Assembly (NCBI RefSeq): GCF_013348805.1
Contig: NZ_CP054690.1
Location: forward strand, 4,278,001 to 4,342,000
DNA from: Rhodococcus sp. W8901
GTDB taxonomy: Bacteria > Actinomycetota > Actinomycetes > Mycobacteriales > Mycobacteriaceae
Reading direction: 5' to 3'
DNA length: 64,000 nucleotides
Every line of letters begins with the position of its first letter. Position 1 is the first letter of the stretch. The notes under the pieces are model-generated. The model was not told where the DNA came from and did not search any database. It saw only the letters and a program-made list of their open reading frames with translations. Below, piece by piece: positions 54,153-63,765 of this stretch. A program made the translations under genes and the position numbers.

Positions 54153-56015
54153 CTATTCGACCGTGACGGACTTCGCGAGGTTGCGCGGCTTGTCGACGTC
54201 CAGGCCACGGGCCTGCGCCACCTCGGCGGCGAAGACCTGCAGCGGTACCGTCGACAACAACGGCTGCAGCAGCGTCGGCGCGGCCGGGATCTCGATGAGG
54301 TGGTCGGCGTGTGCCCGCACCGCCTCGTCGCCTTCCTCCGCGATGACGATCGTCTTCGCGCCGCGCGCCTTGATCTCCTGGATGTTGGAGACCAGCTTCG
54401 AGTGCAGCACCGCCCGGCCCTTCGGCGACGGCATGATCACGATGACCGGCAGGCCCTCCTCGATCAGCGCGATCGGACCGTGCTTGAGCTCACCGGCCGC
54501 GAAGCCCTCGGCGTGCATGTACGCGAGCTCCTTGAGCTTGAGCGCACCCTCGAGCGCCACCGGGTAACCCACGTGGCGACCCAGGAACAGCACCGCGGGC
54601 GACTGTGCGAACTCGCGTGCGAGCGCGCGCACCGGTTCGACGGTCGCGAGCACCCGGGTGACCAGCTCCGGCATCGCGGCCAGGTCGGCGTACTCGCGCG
54701 CCACCTCGTCCGGGTACTTCGTGCCGCGCGCCTGCGCCAAGGCCAATCCCACCAGGTAGTTCGCAGTCACCTGGGCGAGGAAGGCCTTGGTGGAGGCCAC
54801 GGCGATCTCCGGACCGGCCCGCGTGTAGAGGACGGCGTCGGCCTCACGGGGAATCTGTGCACCGTTGGTGTTGCAGATCGCGAGGACCCGAGCCTTCTGG
54901 TCCTTCGCATGCTTGACGGCCTCGAGCGTGTCCGCGGTCTCACCGGACTGCGAGATCGCGACGACGAGCGTCGACCGATCCAGCACCGGGTCGCGGTAAC
55001 GGAACTCGCTGGCCAGTTCCACCTCGACGGGCAGCCGCGTCCAGTGCTCGATCGCGTACTTCGCGAGCAGGCCCGAGTGGTAGGCGCTGCCGCACGCGAC
55101 GACGAAGATCTTGTCGACGTCGCGCAGCTCCTGATCCGACAGTCGCTGCTCGTCGAGGACGATCTTGCCGTCGGCGAAATGGCCCAGGAGCGTGTCGGAG
55201 ACGGCCTGCGGCTGCTCCTGGATCTCCTTGAGCATGAAGTAGTCGTGACCGCCCTTCTCGGCGGCCTGCAGGTCCCAGTCGATCGTGAACGGGCGCCCCT
55301 GCTGCTCGTTGCCGGCGAAGTCGGTGATCGTGTAACCGTCGGCGGTGATGACCACCACCTGGTCCTGCCCGAGCTCGACGGCATCGCGCGTGTGCTCGAT
55401 GAAGGCCGCCACGTCCGACCCGATGAACGTCTCGCCCTCACCGACACCGACGACCAGCGGCGTCGAACGACGCGCGGCGATGATCATGTCCGGATGGTCG
55501 GCGTGCGTGAACACGAGCGTGAACGCGCCCTCGAGCCGACGCAGTACCGACAGCGCGCTCTCCACGAAGTCGCCCGCCGTGGGACCGCTCTCGTACGCCT
55601 TCGCGACGAGGTGCACCGCGACCTCGGAATCGGTGTCGCTGAGCAGGTCCACCCCGGCGGCCTCGAGCTCGGCGCGCAGCGGCGCGAAGTTCTCGATGAT
55701 GCCGTTGTGCACGACGGCGAGCTTGCCGCCCGCATCGCGGTGCGGGTGGGCGTTGCGGTCGGTCGGCTTGCCGTGGGTGGCCCAGCGGGTGTGACCCATT
55801 CCCGTGGTGCCGACGAACTTGTCGGCGCCCACCTCGGCGAGCTCCGCCTCGAGATTGGCGAGGCGCCCCGCCTTACGCTCGGTGGCCAGCCCGCCCACAC
55901 CGTCCGCCACGGCGATCCCGGCGGAGTCGTAGCCGCGGTATTCCATCCGCCGCAACGCCTCGACGACAACACCCAAAGCCTGGCGGTGGCCCACGTAACC
56001 CACGATTCCGCACAT
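54153..56015 (-). CDS. glmS: Glutamine-fructose-6-phosphate aminotransferase (isomerizing)
   Basis: A 620-residue enzyme that makes glucosamine-6-phosphate, the first step toward UDP-GlcNAc. The glutaminase nucleophile is C2 in MCGIVGYVGHRQ. Two SIS sugar-binding domains follow (VVACGSAYHSGLLAKYAIEH; VLFLGRHVGYPVALEGALKL). The protein ends AKSVTVE, as the family does. No glmS ribozyme is seen upstream. glmM lies 2.9 kb upstream on the same strand. Confidence 0.97.
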   Translation of the reverse strand: MCGIVGYVGHRQALGVVVEALRRMEYRGYDSAGIAVADGVGGLATERKAGRLANLEAELAEVGADKFVGTTGMGHTRWATHGKPTDRNAHPHRDAGGKLAVVHNGIIENFAPLRAELEAAGVDLLSDTDSEVAVHLVAKAYESGPTAGDFVESALSVLRRLEGAFTLVFTHADHPDMIIAARRSTPLVVGVGEGETFIGSDVAAFIEHTRDAVELGQDQVVVITADGYTITDFAGNEQQGRPFTIDWDLQAAEKGGHDYFMLKEIQEQPQAVSDTLLGHFADGKIVLDEQRLSDQELRDVDKIFVVACGSAYHSGLLAKYAIEHWTRLPVEVELASEFRYRDPVLDRSTLVVAISQSGETADTLEAVKHAKDQKARVLAICNTNGAQIPREADAVLYTRAGPEIAVASTKAFLAQVTANYLVGLALAQARGTKYPDEVAREYADLAAMPELVTRVLATVEPVRALAREFAQSPAVLFLGRHVGYPVALEGALKLKELAYMHAEGFAAGELKHGPIALIEEGLPVIVIMPSPKGRAVLHSKLVSNIQEIKARGAKTIVIAEEGDEAVRAHADHLIEIPAAPTLLQPLLSTVPLQVFAAEVAQARGLDVDKPRNLAKSVTVE

Positions 56016-56113
56016 GGTTCACCAGGGTACTTGGACCACAGTCCGGAACGAACTCGGACGGGCGATGCGGCGCAACTCCCGGGGGGCGCACCCGATCGGA
56101 TAACGTCTCCCCC

Positions 56114-56989
56114 GTGGCGCAGACACCGAAGTCCCTGGTATCCAAGCTGTCCAAGCGTGGCCCACGCAAGGTGCTGCGCGGCGACCTGGCGCTCGCGGGG
56201 CAACCCGGCGTGGTCTACACCCCCGCCGAGGGGTTCAATCTCCCCGCCGTCGCCTTCGCGCACGACTGGCTGGCGAGCACCGCCAACTACGCCGCGACGC
56301 TCGAACACCTCGCATCGTGGGGCATCGTCGCTGCGGCGCCGGCTACCGAACGCGGCCCGGTGCCGTCACACCTCGGGCTCGCCGCCGACCTGGGCACCAC
56401 CCTCGACATCTGCACCGGTGTGCGCCTCGGTCCCGGTCGGATCAGCGTCCACCCCGAGCGCCTGGCCTTCGCCGGACACGGCATGGGTGCCGGTGTGGCC
56501 GTACTCGCGGCGGCCCGGACGGCCCGCGTCAAGGCCGTCGCCGCACTGTTCCCCGCCCCCACCGCACCGTCCGCGACGGTCGCGGCCGCGCAGATCGACG
56601 TGCCGGGACTCGTCCTCGCCGGGGCGAACGACGTCGACTCCCTGAACAGCGACGCGCTGGCCCTCGCCGACGCGTGGAAGGGCGAGAGCCTGCTGCGGGT
56701 CGTCGACAAGGGTTCGAGCGCCGGCGTCGTCGAGGGGCGGCGACTCCTCGGTTTCCTCGGCGTCGGCGGGTCCGAGCGCCGCACCCAGCACGTGACGCGG
56801 GCGCTCGTGACCGGGTTCCTGCTGCACCACCTCACCGGCGACAAGGCCTACGCCTCGTTCGCCGACGCCGACGCGCACTTCCCCGGCACCCATCCGGCCG
56901 TGCGCGACGAGATCGACGACACGCTCGACGCCCGCGATGCCGCCGCGCACCACGCGAGCGCCCAGATCGGGCAGCTTCTCGGCCGCTAG
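56114..56989 (+). CDS. Alpha/beta hydrolase-fold protein lacking the nucleophile serine (Rv3438-like)
   Basis: A 291-residue protein related to dienelactone hydrolase/PET-hydrolase-like folds. The expected elbow G-x-S-x-G reads G-H-G-M-G in RLAFAGHGMGAGVAVLAAAR, so the serine is glycine. The acid-region (LVLAGANDVDSLNSDAL) is present in altered form. Catalysis by the usual mechanism is therefore unlikely. A similar gene lies beside glmS in M. tuberculosis (Rv3438). Role unknown. GTG 56114 start, divergent from glmS across 98 bases. Confidence 0.75.
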   Translation: MAQTPKSLVSKLSKRGPRKVLRGDLALAGQPGVVYTPAEGFNLPAVAFAHDWLASTANYAATLEHLASWGIVAAAPATERGPVPSHLGLAADLGTTLDICTGVRLGPGRISVHPERLAFAGHGMGAGVAVLAAARTARVKAVAALFPAPTAPSATVAAAQIDVPGLVLAGANDVDSLNSDALALADAWKGESLLRVVDKGSSAGVVEGRRLLGFLGVGGSERRTQHVTRALVTGFLLHHLTGDKAYASFADADAHFPGTHPAVRDEIDDTLDARDAAAHHASAQIGQLLGR

Positions 56990-56990
56990 C

Positions 56991-58487
56991 TCACAGCGGA
57001 CCGGCTTCCGCGAGCACGGCGCCGGTCTCCTCACCGGGCAACGGCTGCGATCCCATCTCGGCGATCGCCGGTTCCTCCGCCCGGCGGCGCGGCGACCCCG
57101 GCGGTGCTCCGACGACCGAATGCGCGGCCGGAGCGCCCGTCGACCCGACCTCCGATCCCGCCGCCGGTTCCGGCGCGGGAGCGCAGTAGTCGGCCGGCGC
57201 TTCCTCCACCGGGGGTGCCTGCGGTGCGGGCTGTTCCACCGGCTCGTCCACAACCGGCGCCTCGTCCTCCGGGCAGTCGGGTACCGGGGTCACCGACGGT
57301 TCTGGGGCGGGTGCCGGTTCGGGAGCGGGCGGCGGCTCGGTGGCCGGCGCCTCCGGCGCGGGTGCCGCCTCGGCTGGCCGGGCACAGTCGCATGCGCAGT
57401 CGCAGTCACAGCCCCGCTCCGATTCGAGATCGAGACTGCCGCCCGACAGCGTCGATTCCGCCGCCACGCGAACGAGGCCGTCGACGATGTCGAGCGCAAC
57501 ATCCGCCACCATCCCGACAACGGCGCCCACCGCGCGGACTGCGCCGTCGAGCGCCAGCGACCCGTGCAATGTGGCGCCGGGTTGCACGGGCGGACGTTCG
57601 AGACCGCTCAGGCTCGACTCTGCCGTCACCGGTGTCAGCGCCGTCGCTGGTGTCGCTGACGGCACCGCGGTCACGGATGTCGGCGCTGGCGCTGGTGTCG
57701 CAGCCGTCGCTGCTGACGCCTGCACGGGCGCGGCGCTGCACTGCGCCGTCGCGACCGGGGTGCGCGTCCGACAGTCCACCGCGAGCGTGCCGGGGGCGGG
57801 ACAGGCGCTGTCGTCGATCTGGGCGAAGACGCGGGCGAGCGTGCAGTAGATGTCGTCGACCGCCGTCTCCGTCGCGTCACAGAGCGCGGTGAACTCGCGC
57901 AGCGTGTCCCGAACGTGCGGCAGGAAGACCCCGGCGAGCCATTCGCGGCACGACTCCTCGAACGGTCCGACACCGGCCGAAGCGCCACCGGACAGGTATC
58001 CGGACGTCCCGAGCATCGTGTCGATCTCGGCGACGGTACGCCCGCCGAGCTGCGACGCGTCCCGATCGCGCACCCACTCGGACTTCCGGGTCACGACCTC
58101 GCGCAGCTCGCGCTCGGCAACCACCAGCGCGGTCCGGACGTCATGTGCGGAGCTCCGCAACCGATCCGCCCGCTCGAGATTGCCGGACAGATGCCGACAG
58201 GCCAGCTCTGCGTCGGGCCCCTGCCATGCCTCCGGCAGAGCCCGCACCGCCCGGGTCTGATCGTCGAACGTCCGATCCAGACTGCAGGTGATCCGCCCGA
58301 TCGCCTCGATGTCGGCGTCGAGCGCGGTCAGGTCGATGCCCCGTTGTTCGAAGTAACGCGCCTCGACCTGTTCGGGGGTCGCCGACAGCTCACCGGTGCC
58401 GGTGCCGTCCGCGACGAGGGCGGCGCGGGGCAGGAACACCGCGAAGTACTGCAGACCGCTTGCGCCGGCATCGAGGATCGCGTCCAC
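56991..58487 (-). CDS. Ala/Pro-rich ESX-type protein with a Cys-Asp repeat (Rv3439c-like)
   Basis: A 498-residue protein. The first half is helical and resembles WXG100/LXG folds (helix pair around LPEAWQGPDAELACRHLSGN at residues about 85-104). The second half is low in structure and rich in Ala, Pro and Glu, and contains CDCDCACDC at residues 360-368, five cysteines in nine residues. Further cysteines flank it. A counterpart of this kind (Ala/Pro rich) lies between glmS and glmM in M. tuberculosis. It may be secreted by a type VII system; not proved. Its stop is adjacent to the end of the convergent hydrolase-fold gene. Confidence 0.7.
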   Translation of the reverse strand: MDAILDAGASGLQYFAVFLPRAALVADGTGTGELSATPEQVEARYFEQRGIDLTALDADIEAIGRITCSLDRTFDDQTRAVRALPEAWQGPDAELACRHLSGNLERADRLRSSAHDVRTALVVAERELREVVTRKSEWVRDRDASQLGGRTVAEIDTMLGTSGYLSGGASAGVGPFEESCREWLAGVFLPHVRDTLREFTALCDATETAVDDIYCTLARVFAQIDDSACPAPGTLAVDCRTRTPVATAQCSAAPVQASAATAATPAPAPTSVTAVPSATPATALTPVTAESSLSGLERPPVQPGATLHGSLALDGAVRAVGAVVGMVADVALDIVDGLVRVAAESTLSGGSLDLESERGCDCDCACDCARPAEAAPAPEAPATEPPPAPEPAPAPEPSVTPVPDCPEDEAPVVDEPVEQPAPQAPPVEEAPADYCAPAPEPAAGSEVGSTGAPAAHSVVGAPPGSPRRRAEEPAIAEMGSQPLPGEETGAVLAEAGPL

Positions 58488-58789
58488 TACCGCCCACCCA
58501 GCGCGACGACGTTCGCCGACTCCTGACGTTCGTACGCGTCGGAGGTACCACGGAGAGCACTGGCGTCATCGGCCGAACCGGCAGCCCACGCGCCGATAGC
58601 CCGCGCGAGCCGCGCATAGCCGTCCCGTACGGCCTGCTCACGAGCGGTGTCAGTCGTACCGGCATCGGAGGAGCCGAAACCGCACTCGCTCACCGTCCGG
58701 GAGACCCCGGTCAGCAGCTCCGCTCCCGCCTGCAACGCCTGCGCCGTCGCCCGCACCCCCGCAACGTCGATCGCGACCACGTCCGCCAT
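58487..58789 (-). CDS. Small ESX-associated WXG-like protein (Rv3440c-like)
   Basis: A 100-residue helical protein starting MADVVAIDVAGVRATAQALQ and containing AIGAWAAGSADDASALRGTS, where W-A-A occupies the WXG turn. Size and helix-turn-helix shape fit WXG100-like proteins. Its stop and the start of the downstream Ala/Pro-rich gene share one base, so they are co-expressed. It may be a partner of that protein. Confidence 0.65.
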   Translation of the reverse strand: MADVVAIDVAGVRATAQALQAGAELLTGVSRTVSECGFGSSDAGTTDTAREQAVRDGYARLARAIGAWAAGSADDASALRGTSDAYERQESANVVALGGR

Positions 58790-58903
58790 CGGTTCCGCCT
58801 TCCGCACCTGTCGGTGCCTGTCGATTCGGATCCTTCGTCCTGTTCGACGCAGCGGCACGGCCCGCGGTTCCGCTAGGTGTGCGGGTTCGGTGGGCCAGGT
58901 GCG

Positions 58904-60241
58904 CTAGGCGGACGCCACCTTCTCCGCCAGCGTCTCCGCGATGCGCTGCGCCATCTCGAGATCGGCCGCCTCGACCATGACCCGCACCAACTGCTCGGTG
59001 CCGGAGGGACGCAGCAGCACCCGGCCGGTGTCGCCGAGTTCCGCTTCCGCCTCGCTCACCGCCGACCGGACCTGCGGCGCGGCCGCGACAGCGGACTTGT
59101 CAGCGACCCGGACGTTGACCAACACCTGCGGCAGCGCGGTCATCGCGCCCGCCAGATCGGCGATCGACGCACCGGTGTCGGCCATCCGTGCCATCAGCCG
59201 CAGACCGGTGAGCACGCCGTCACCCGTGGTGCCGTAGCGGGGAAGCACGACGTGGCCCGACTGTTCACCGCCCAGGCTGAACCCGCCCGAGCGCAGTTCC
59301 TCGAGCACATACCGGTCACCGACAGCGGTGGTGCGCAACGCGATCCCGGCCTCGCGCATCGCGATGTGGAGGCCGAGGTTGCTCATCACCGTCGCGACTA
59401 GAGTGTTGTCGACGAGTTCACCGGCGTCGCGCATCGCGATCGCCAGGACCGTCATGATCGCGTCGCCGTCCACGACCGCACCGGTCGCGTCGATCGCGAG
59501 GCAGCGGTCGGCGTCGCCGTCGTGCGCCAGACCGATATCCGCGCCGTGCTCGACGACGGCACGTTGCAGCGCCTCGAGATGCGTCGACCCGCAGCCGTCG
59601 TTGATGTTGAGCCCGTCCGGATCGGCATTGATCGCGATTACCGTCGCACCGGCGTTGCGGTAGGCATCGGGCGCAACCGTCGACGCGGCGCCGTGCGCGC
59701 AGTCGACGACAACGGTGAGCCCGTCGAGCCGAGTGTCGAGGGCACTCGTCAGGTGGGCCAGGTATCGACTCGTCGCGTCGAAGGCGACGTCGACACGCCC
59801 GATACCGGCACCGGTGGGACGTCGCGCGGGTCCCGCGGCGATCGCGGCCTCGATCCGGTCCTCCGCCTCGTCGTCGAGCTTGCGCCCGCCCGCCGCGAAG
59901 ATCTTGATGCCGTTGTCGGGCATGGGGTTGTGCGACGCGGAGATCATCACGCCCAGCGCCGCCCCGTAGGCGCCGGTCAGGTACGCCACCGCCGGTGTGG
60001 GCAGGATGCCGACCAGGACGACGTCGACGCCGGCCGCGGTGAGTCCGGCCGTCACGGCCGCCTCGAGCATCTCGCCACTCGCCCGCGGATCACGACCGAC
60101 CACGGCCACGGGCCGGGCCGACTCGGATCCCGGCGGTGCGAGCACCTCGGCCGCGGCCGCGGCCACCTTCAGTGCCAACTCCGCGGTCAACTCGGCATTC
60201 GCCAAGCCGCGCACGCCGTCCGTGCCGAACATACGACCCAT
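58904..60241 (-). CDS. glmM: Phosphoglucosamine mutase
   Basis: A 445-residue enzyme converting glucosamine-6-phosphate to glucosamine-1-phosphate. It starts [20 protein letters not shown]; the phosphoserine is S103 in [12 protein letters not shown]; metal-binding DGDADR and the sugar-binding GEQSGHV are present; the phosphate-binding end is [15 protein letters not shown] 60241 gives the conventional start. Same pathway as glmS nearby. Confidence 0.96.
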   Translation of the reverse strand: MGRMFGTDGVRGLANAELTAELALKVAAAAAEVLAPPGSESARPVAVVGRDPRASGEMLEAAVTAGLTAAGVDVVLVGILPTPAVAYLTGAYGAALGVMISASHNPMPDNGIKIFAAGGRKLDDEAEDRIEAAIAAGPARRPTGAGIGRVDVAFDATSRYLAHLTSALDTRLDGLTVVVDCAHGAASTVAPDAYRNAGATVIAINADPDGLNINDGCGSTHLEALQRAVVEHGADIGLAHDGDADRCLAIDATGAVVDGDAIMTVLAIAMRDAGELVDNTLVATVMSNLGLHIAMREAGIALRTTAVGDRYVLEELRSGGFSLGGEQSGHVVLPRYGTTGDGVLTGLRLMARMADTGASIADLAGAMTALPQVLVNVRVADKSAVAAAPQVRSAVSEAEAELGDTGRVLLRPSGTEQLVRVMVEAADLEMAQRIAETLAEKVASA

Positions 60242-60358
60242 AGAACCGATCCCTCGCATTCCGGTTGAGCAATCCGGGTGAGTATCCAGGTAAAGCACAA
60301 AAGCAGGCGTCCGGTAGCGAAGAACTCTACGAACGCCTGCTCTCGTGATCGAACAGGT

Positions 60359-60388
60359 GCCGGAGCCGACACGAATGCCGGCTCCGGC
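60359..60388 (-). terminator. Terminator hairpin after rpsI
   Basis: GCCGGAGCC (60359-60367) pairs with GGCTCCGGC (60380-60388) with a 12-base loop, directly downstream of the rpsI stop. A second stem (AGCAGGCGT 60302-60310 with ACGCCTGCT 60333-60341) lies further on, before glmM. Confidence 0.75.
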
Positions 60389-60394
60389 GACACA

Positions 60395-60910
60395 TCAGCG
60401 CTTGGAGTACTGAGATGCCTTACGGGCCTTCTTCAGGCCGTACTTCTTGCGCTCGACGGCGCGAGCGTCACGCGTCAGGAAGCCGGCACGCTTGAGCGCG
60501 GGGCGATCCTCGGCGGTGACCTCGATCAGAGCGCGGGCGATGGCGAGACGCAGGGCGCCTGCCTGGCCCGAGGGGCCGCCACCGGTCAGGAGAGCGGTGA
60601 TGTCGAACGACTCCGTGCGCTCGACCATGACCAGCGGAGCCTTGATCAGCTGCTGGTGCACCTTGTTCGGGAAGTAATCCTCGAGGGTGCGGCCGTTCAG
60701 CTTGAACTCACCGGTGCCGGGGGTCAGGCGGACGCGGACGACCGCCTCCTTACGACGACCGACGGTCTGGACCGGACGATCGATGACGATCGGGGCCTGC
60801 GGAGCAGCCTCGTACGACTCGACGACCTCGGTCTCGGTGGTGTACTCCGAGACGTCGTCTGCCACGGCCTCGACAGCCTCGACGGCCTCGTTGAAGTCTT
60901 CGTTGCTCAC
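60395..60910 (-). CDS. rpsI: 30S ribosomal protein S9
   Basis: A 171-residue S9. The conserved core begins [20 protein letters not shown] and ends with the basic tail [17 protein letters not shown], whose last residues reach the ribosomal P site. The acidic N-terminal extension of about 45 residues is usual in mycolic actinomycetes. It overlaps the rplM stop by four bases. Confidence 0.98.
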   Translation of the reverse strand: MSNEDFNEAVEAVEAVADDVSEYTTETEVVESYEAAPQAPIVIDRPVQTVGRRKEAVVRVRLTPGTGEFKLNGRTLEDYFPNKVHQQLIKAPLVMVERTESFDITALLTGGGPSGQAGALRLAIARALIEVTAEDRPALKRAGFLTRDARAVERKKYGLKKARKASQYSKR

Positions 60911-61350
60911 TGGGCGACCTGCTTGATCTCGAACGGCACCGGCTGCTGCGCGGTGTGGGGGTGGGTCGGGCCTGCGTAGACCTTCAGCTTGCCCGCGATG
61001 GCGCGGCCCAGCTTGTTCTTCGGGAGCATGCCGGTGACGGCCTTCTCCACCAGGCGATCGGGGTTCTTCTCGAGAACCTCGCCGACCGAACGGGACTTGA
61101 GGCCACCCGGGTGTCCGGAGTGGTGGTACAGGAACTTGTCCGTACGCTTGTTGCCGCTGATGGCAACCTTGTCGGCATTGATGATGACGACGAAGTCGCC
61201 GCCGTCAACGTGCGGTGCAAAGGTGGGCTTGTGCTTGCCGCGGAGCAGGTTTGCTGCCTGCACGGCAAGGCGACCGAGCACCACGTCTGTGGCGTCGATG
61301 ACGTGCCAGGTACGGGTCACGTCTCCGGCCTTCGGGGAATACGTAGGCAC
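60907..61350 (-). CDS. rplM: 50S ribosomal protein L13
   Basis: A 147-residue L13 starting [20 protein letters not shown], with [20 protein letters not shown] and [15 protein letters not shown] 61350 gives the same length as the mycobacterial protein. The 171-base gap to rocD holds its promoter. Operon with rpsI. Confidence 0.98.
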   Translation of the reverse strand: MPTYSPKAGDVTRTWHVIDATDVVLGRLAVQAANLLRGKHKPTFAPHVDGGDFVVIINADKVAISGNKRTDKFLYHHSGHPGGLKSRSVGEVLEKNPDRLVEKAVTGMLPKNKLGRAIAGKLKVYAGPTHPHTAQQPVPFEIKQVAQ

Positions 61351-61521
61351 AGAACTTCCTCGTCTGTTCGTTTCTGCTGCTGGCCGAGTGTGCTGCGCTG
61401 ATGGTTCTCGGCGGCCAGTTGAGACCCGAGAACCACCCCTCCCCGCGCTCGAAGGCACGGTAAGAGACGGCACACCGACGTAGAACGATACCGGCTGGGA
61501 CCGACCAGGGTCAAAGTGCCG

Positions 61522-62766
61522 CTACTCGGCGAGGGCCTCGGCCAGCTTCTCGACCGCCCAGGTCACGTCCTCACGCGAGATGACGAGCGGCGGCGCGATC
61601 CGGATCGTGCCCTCGTGTGCGTCCTTCGCCAGCACCCGCCGGGCCAGCAGCCGCTCGCAGATCACCCGTGCCGACGGCTGCCCGGACGCCAGCTGGACGC
61701 CGGCCCACAGGCCACGGCCCCGGACCTCGGCGACGCAGTCCCCCGGCAGCTCCGCGAGCAGCGCGTGCAGATGTCGCCCGAGCTCACGGCTGCGCCGCTG
61801 GTAGTCGCCGGTCTCGAGCAACCGCACGACACCGCTTCCCACGGCGCAGGCGAGCGCGTTCCCGCCGAACGTGCTGCCGTGCTGACCGGGGTGGATGACA
61901 TCCATGACGTCGCGGTCGGCGACCACCGCGGACACCGGGACCAGTCCACCGCCGAGCGCCTTGCCGAGGATGTAAACGTCAGGGACAACCCCCTCGTGAT
62001 CGCACGCGAACGTCTCGCCCGTCCGGCCCAGGCCGCTCTGGATCTCGTCGGCGAGCATCAGGATGCCGCGGGCGTCGCACAGCCGACGCACACCGGCCAG
62101 GTATCCGTCCGGCGGCACCAGCACGCCCGCCTCCCCCTGGATCGGCTCGACGAGTATGGCGACGGTGTTCTCGGTGGTCGCGTCCGCCACTGCGTCGACA
62201 CTGCCGTACTCGACGGACGGGAAGCCCGGCGGGAACGGCCCGAAACCGTCCCTCGCATCCGGATCCGACGAGAACCCGACGACGCCGATCGTGCGGCCGT
62301 GGAAGTTCCCCGAACAGGTGATGATCTCGGCGCGATCGTGCGGCACGCCCTTGACGTCGTACCCCCACTTGCGGGCCAGTTTCAGTGCGGTCTCCACCGC
62401 CTCGGCGCCCGTGTTCATCGGCAGGACCGCATCCTTGCGGCACAGCCGCGCGACGTCGGCGCAGAACTGCGCGAACCGGTCGTGCTGGAACGCGCGACTG
62501 GTCAGGGTGAGCCGACCGATCTGTTCACGCGCGATCTCGACCAGTTCGGGGTGCGCATGCCCGAAGTTCAGCGCCGAGTATCCGGCCAGGACATCGAGGT
62601 AGTCGACTCCGTCGATGCCCCGGACCCACGCACCGGACCCGGACTCGATGACCACCGGGAGCGGGCTGTAGTTGTGCGCACTGTGCACGTCGGCGCGGGC
62701 GAGTTCCGCCCGCGTCGCCGCCGTCACCGGCACGAGTTCGGCATCGAGGTTATGTCCCGTCGTCAT
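61522..62766 (-). CDS. rocD: Ornithine aminotransferase
   Basis: A 414-residue class III aminotransferase. The PLP lysine is K269 in YILGKALGGGLVPVSAV; LMLADEIQSGLGRTG is the conserved Asp region; SALNFGHAHP and HSAHNYSPLPVVI near the start are typical of RocD. It converts ornithine and 2-oxoglutarate to glutamate semialdehyde and glutamate. ATG 62766 is preferred over 62856. It lies between rplM and the Esx genes, where M. tuberculosis has no such gene. Confidence 0.93.
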   Translation of the reverse strand: MTTGHNLDAELVPVTAATRAELARADVHSAHNYSPLPVVIESGSGAWVRGIDGVDYLDVLAGYSALNFGHAHPELVEIAREQIGRLTLTSRAFQHDRFAQFCADVARLCRKDAVLPMNTGAEAVETALKLARKWGYDVKGVPHDRAEIITCSGNFHGRTIGVVGFSSDPDARDGFGPFPPGFPSVEYGSVDAVADATTENTVAILVEPIQGEAGVLVPPDGYLAGVRRLCDARGILMLADEIQSGLGRTGETFACDHEGVVPDVYILGKALGGGLVPVSAVVADRDVMDVIHPGQHGSTFGGNALACAVGSGVVRLLETGDYQRRSRELGRHLHALLAELPGDCVAEVRGRGLWAGVQLASGQPSARVICERLLARRVLAKDAHEGTIRIAPPLVISREDVTWAVEKLAEALAE

Positions 62767-62864
62767 AAGGTCCGCCTCCCGGCCCGGCGCCAGGCGCCAC
62801 TGCTTTCGGGTCAGGCCAGTATCCGCCGACCGGCCGTCGGCGGCAATCGTTCTCACCTGAACAT

Positions 62865-62904
62865 GCGTGTGCCCCGACGGCTCTCCTTCCGTCGGGGCAC
62901 ACGC
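62865..62904 (-). terminator. Strong terminator hairpin after the Esx pair
   Basis: GCGTGTGCCCCGACGG (62865-62880) pairs with the perfect complement at 62889-62904, 16 bp with an eight-base loop, just downstream of the EsxT-like stop. Confidence 0.85.
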
Positions 62905-62919
62905 GTCAGACGTAGCGGA

Positions 62920-63210
62920 CTACGCCCAGCTCTTGGCGGCGGCGTTGTTCACGTCCCGCATGTCCGAGTTGCCCTGGCCGACGACACGGCCGACGGCGTC
63001 GAGAACCTGGTTGAGCTCGAGCGCCGCGCCGTCCCACTTGGCCTGGTGCTCCTGGTACGCGTCGGATGAAGAGGCGTCCCAGTCCACAACCATCTGGGCG
63101 ACGGCCTTCTTGAGATCCTCCAGCTTCCCGTTCATCTCACTCTGAAGGCCGTCGATCCGCTGCTGAAGCGCCTCGATCTCGCCGAACGAATAATGGATGG
63201 GGGTGCTCAT
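62920..63210 (-). CDS. esxT: ESX-4 WXG100-family protein EsxT
   Basis: A 96-residue helical-hairpin protein. The turn reads W44-D-A46 instead of W-x-G; mycobacterial EsxT also lacks a standard glycine there. Long helices GEIEALQQRIDGLQSEMNGK and WDGAALELNQVLDAVGRVVG flank it. It should pair with EsxU encoded 46 bases upstream and leave the cell through the ESX-4 system. Confidence 0.88.
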   Translation of the reverse strand: MSTPIHYSFGEIEALQQRIDGLQSEMNGKLEDLKKAVAQMVVDWDASSSDAYQEHQAKWDGAALELNQVLDAVGRVVGQGNSDMRDVNNAAAKSWA

Positions 63211-63256
63211 GACTGCTCCTGTCGGTAAAGGTCTGCGAATTCAGCGATCGAGATAC

Positions 63257-63580
63257 TCAAGACATGTTCAGGCTGCTCGCGACGTTGTTGATCGCCGCGG
63301 TGTGATCCTGCTGCGTCGTATCGAACTGCACGCTGTTCGCCTTGATGTTCTCGCTGATCGACTGCAGCGCATCATTGAGCTTCTTGGAGCTGCCGTCCCA
63401 CTGCTCCATGAGGTTCTGGAACGCGCCCGCAGCGCCGCCACCCCAGCTACCACGGATCCCGTCGACCTCGGCCCGAATGCGTCCGAGCAATCCGTCGAGG
63501 TCGCCCTTCATCTCGCCGACACGACGAGAGGTGGCCTCCATCGTCTCGGTTGTGGCCTTCAACTGATCCTGTCCGCCCAC
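63257..63580 (-). CDS. esxU: ESX-4 WXG100-family protein EsxU
   Basis: A 107-residue protein with helix, WXG-type turn SWGGGAAGAF and second helix EQWDGSSKKLNDALQSISEN. GTG 63580 has AAGGAG at the right distance. Partner of the EsxT protein; the EsxU-EsxT order between the Rv3446c-type gene and rplM matches M. tuberculosis. Confidence 0.88.
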   Translation of the reverse strand: MGGQDQLKATTETMEATSRRVGEMKGDLDGLLGRIRAEVDGIRGSWGGGAAGAFQNLMEQWDGSSKKLNDALQSISENIKANSVQFDTTQQDHTAAINNVASSLNMS

Positions 63581-63765
63581 TTCGAACTCCTTCGGATGCG
63601 CTCGGCATCGTTGTCCCACTTCCGCGTCCGGCCACCGATCCCCCCAGGGACTCGTCGCAGCCAGTTCGCGCCTACATCTGGTTGGACGCATGCGTGCGCC
63701 GATTCGGTTCCATTCGTACCGAAACTTTTTCCGTGACCCTCACTCTCGCGGGGCGCCTCTCAGGC

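Noticed and set aside
62920-63210. Loss of the WXG motif in EsxT as an anomaly
   Set aside because: EsxT of mycobacteria also lacks the standard glycine at this turn, so this is normal for the family.
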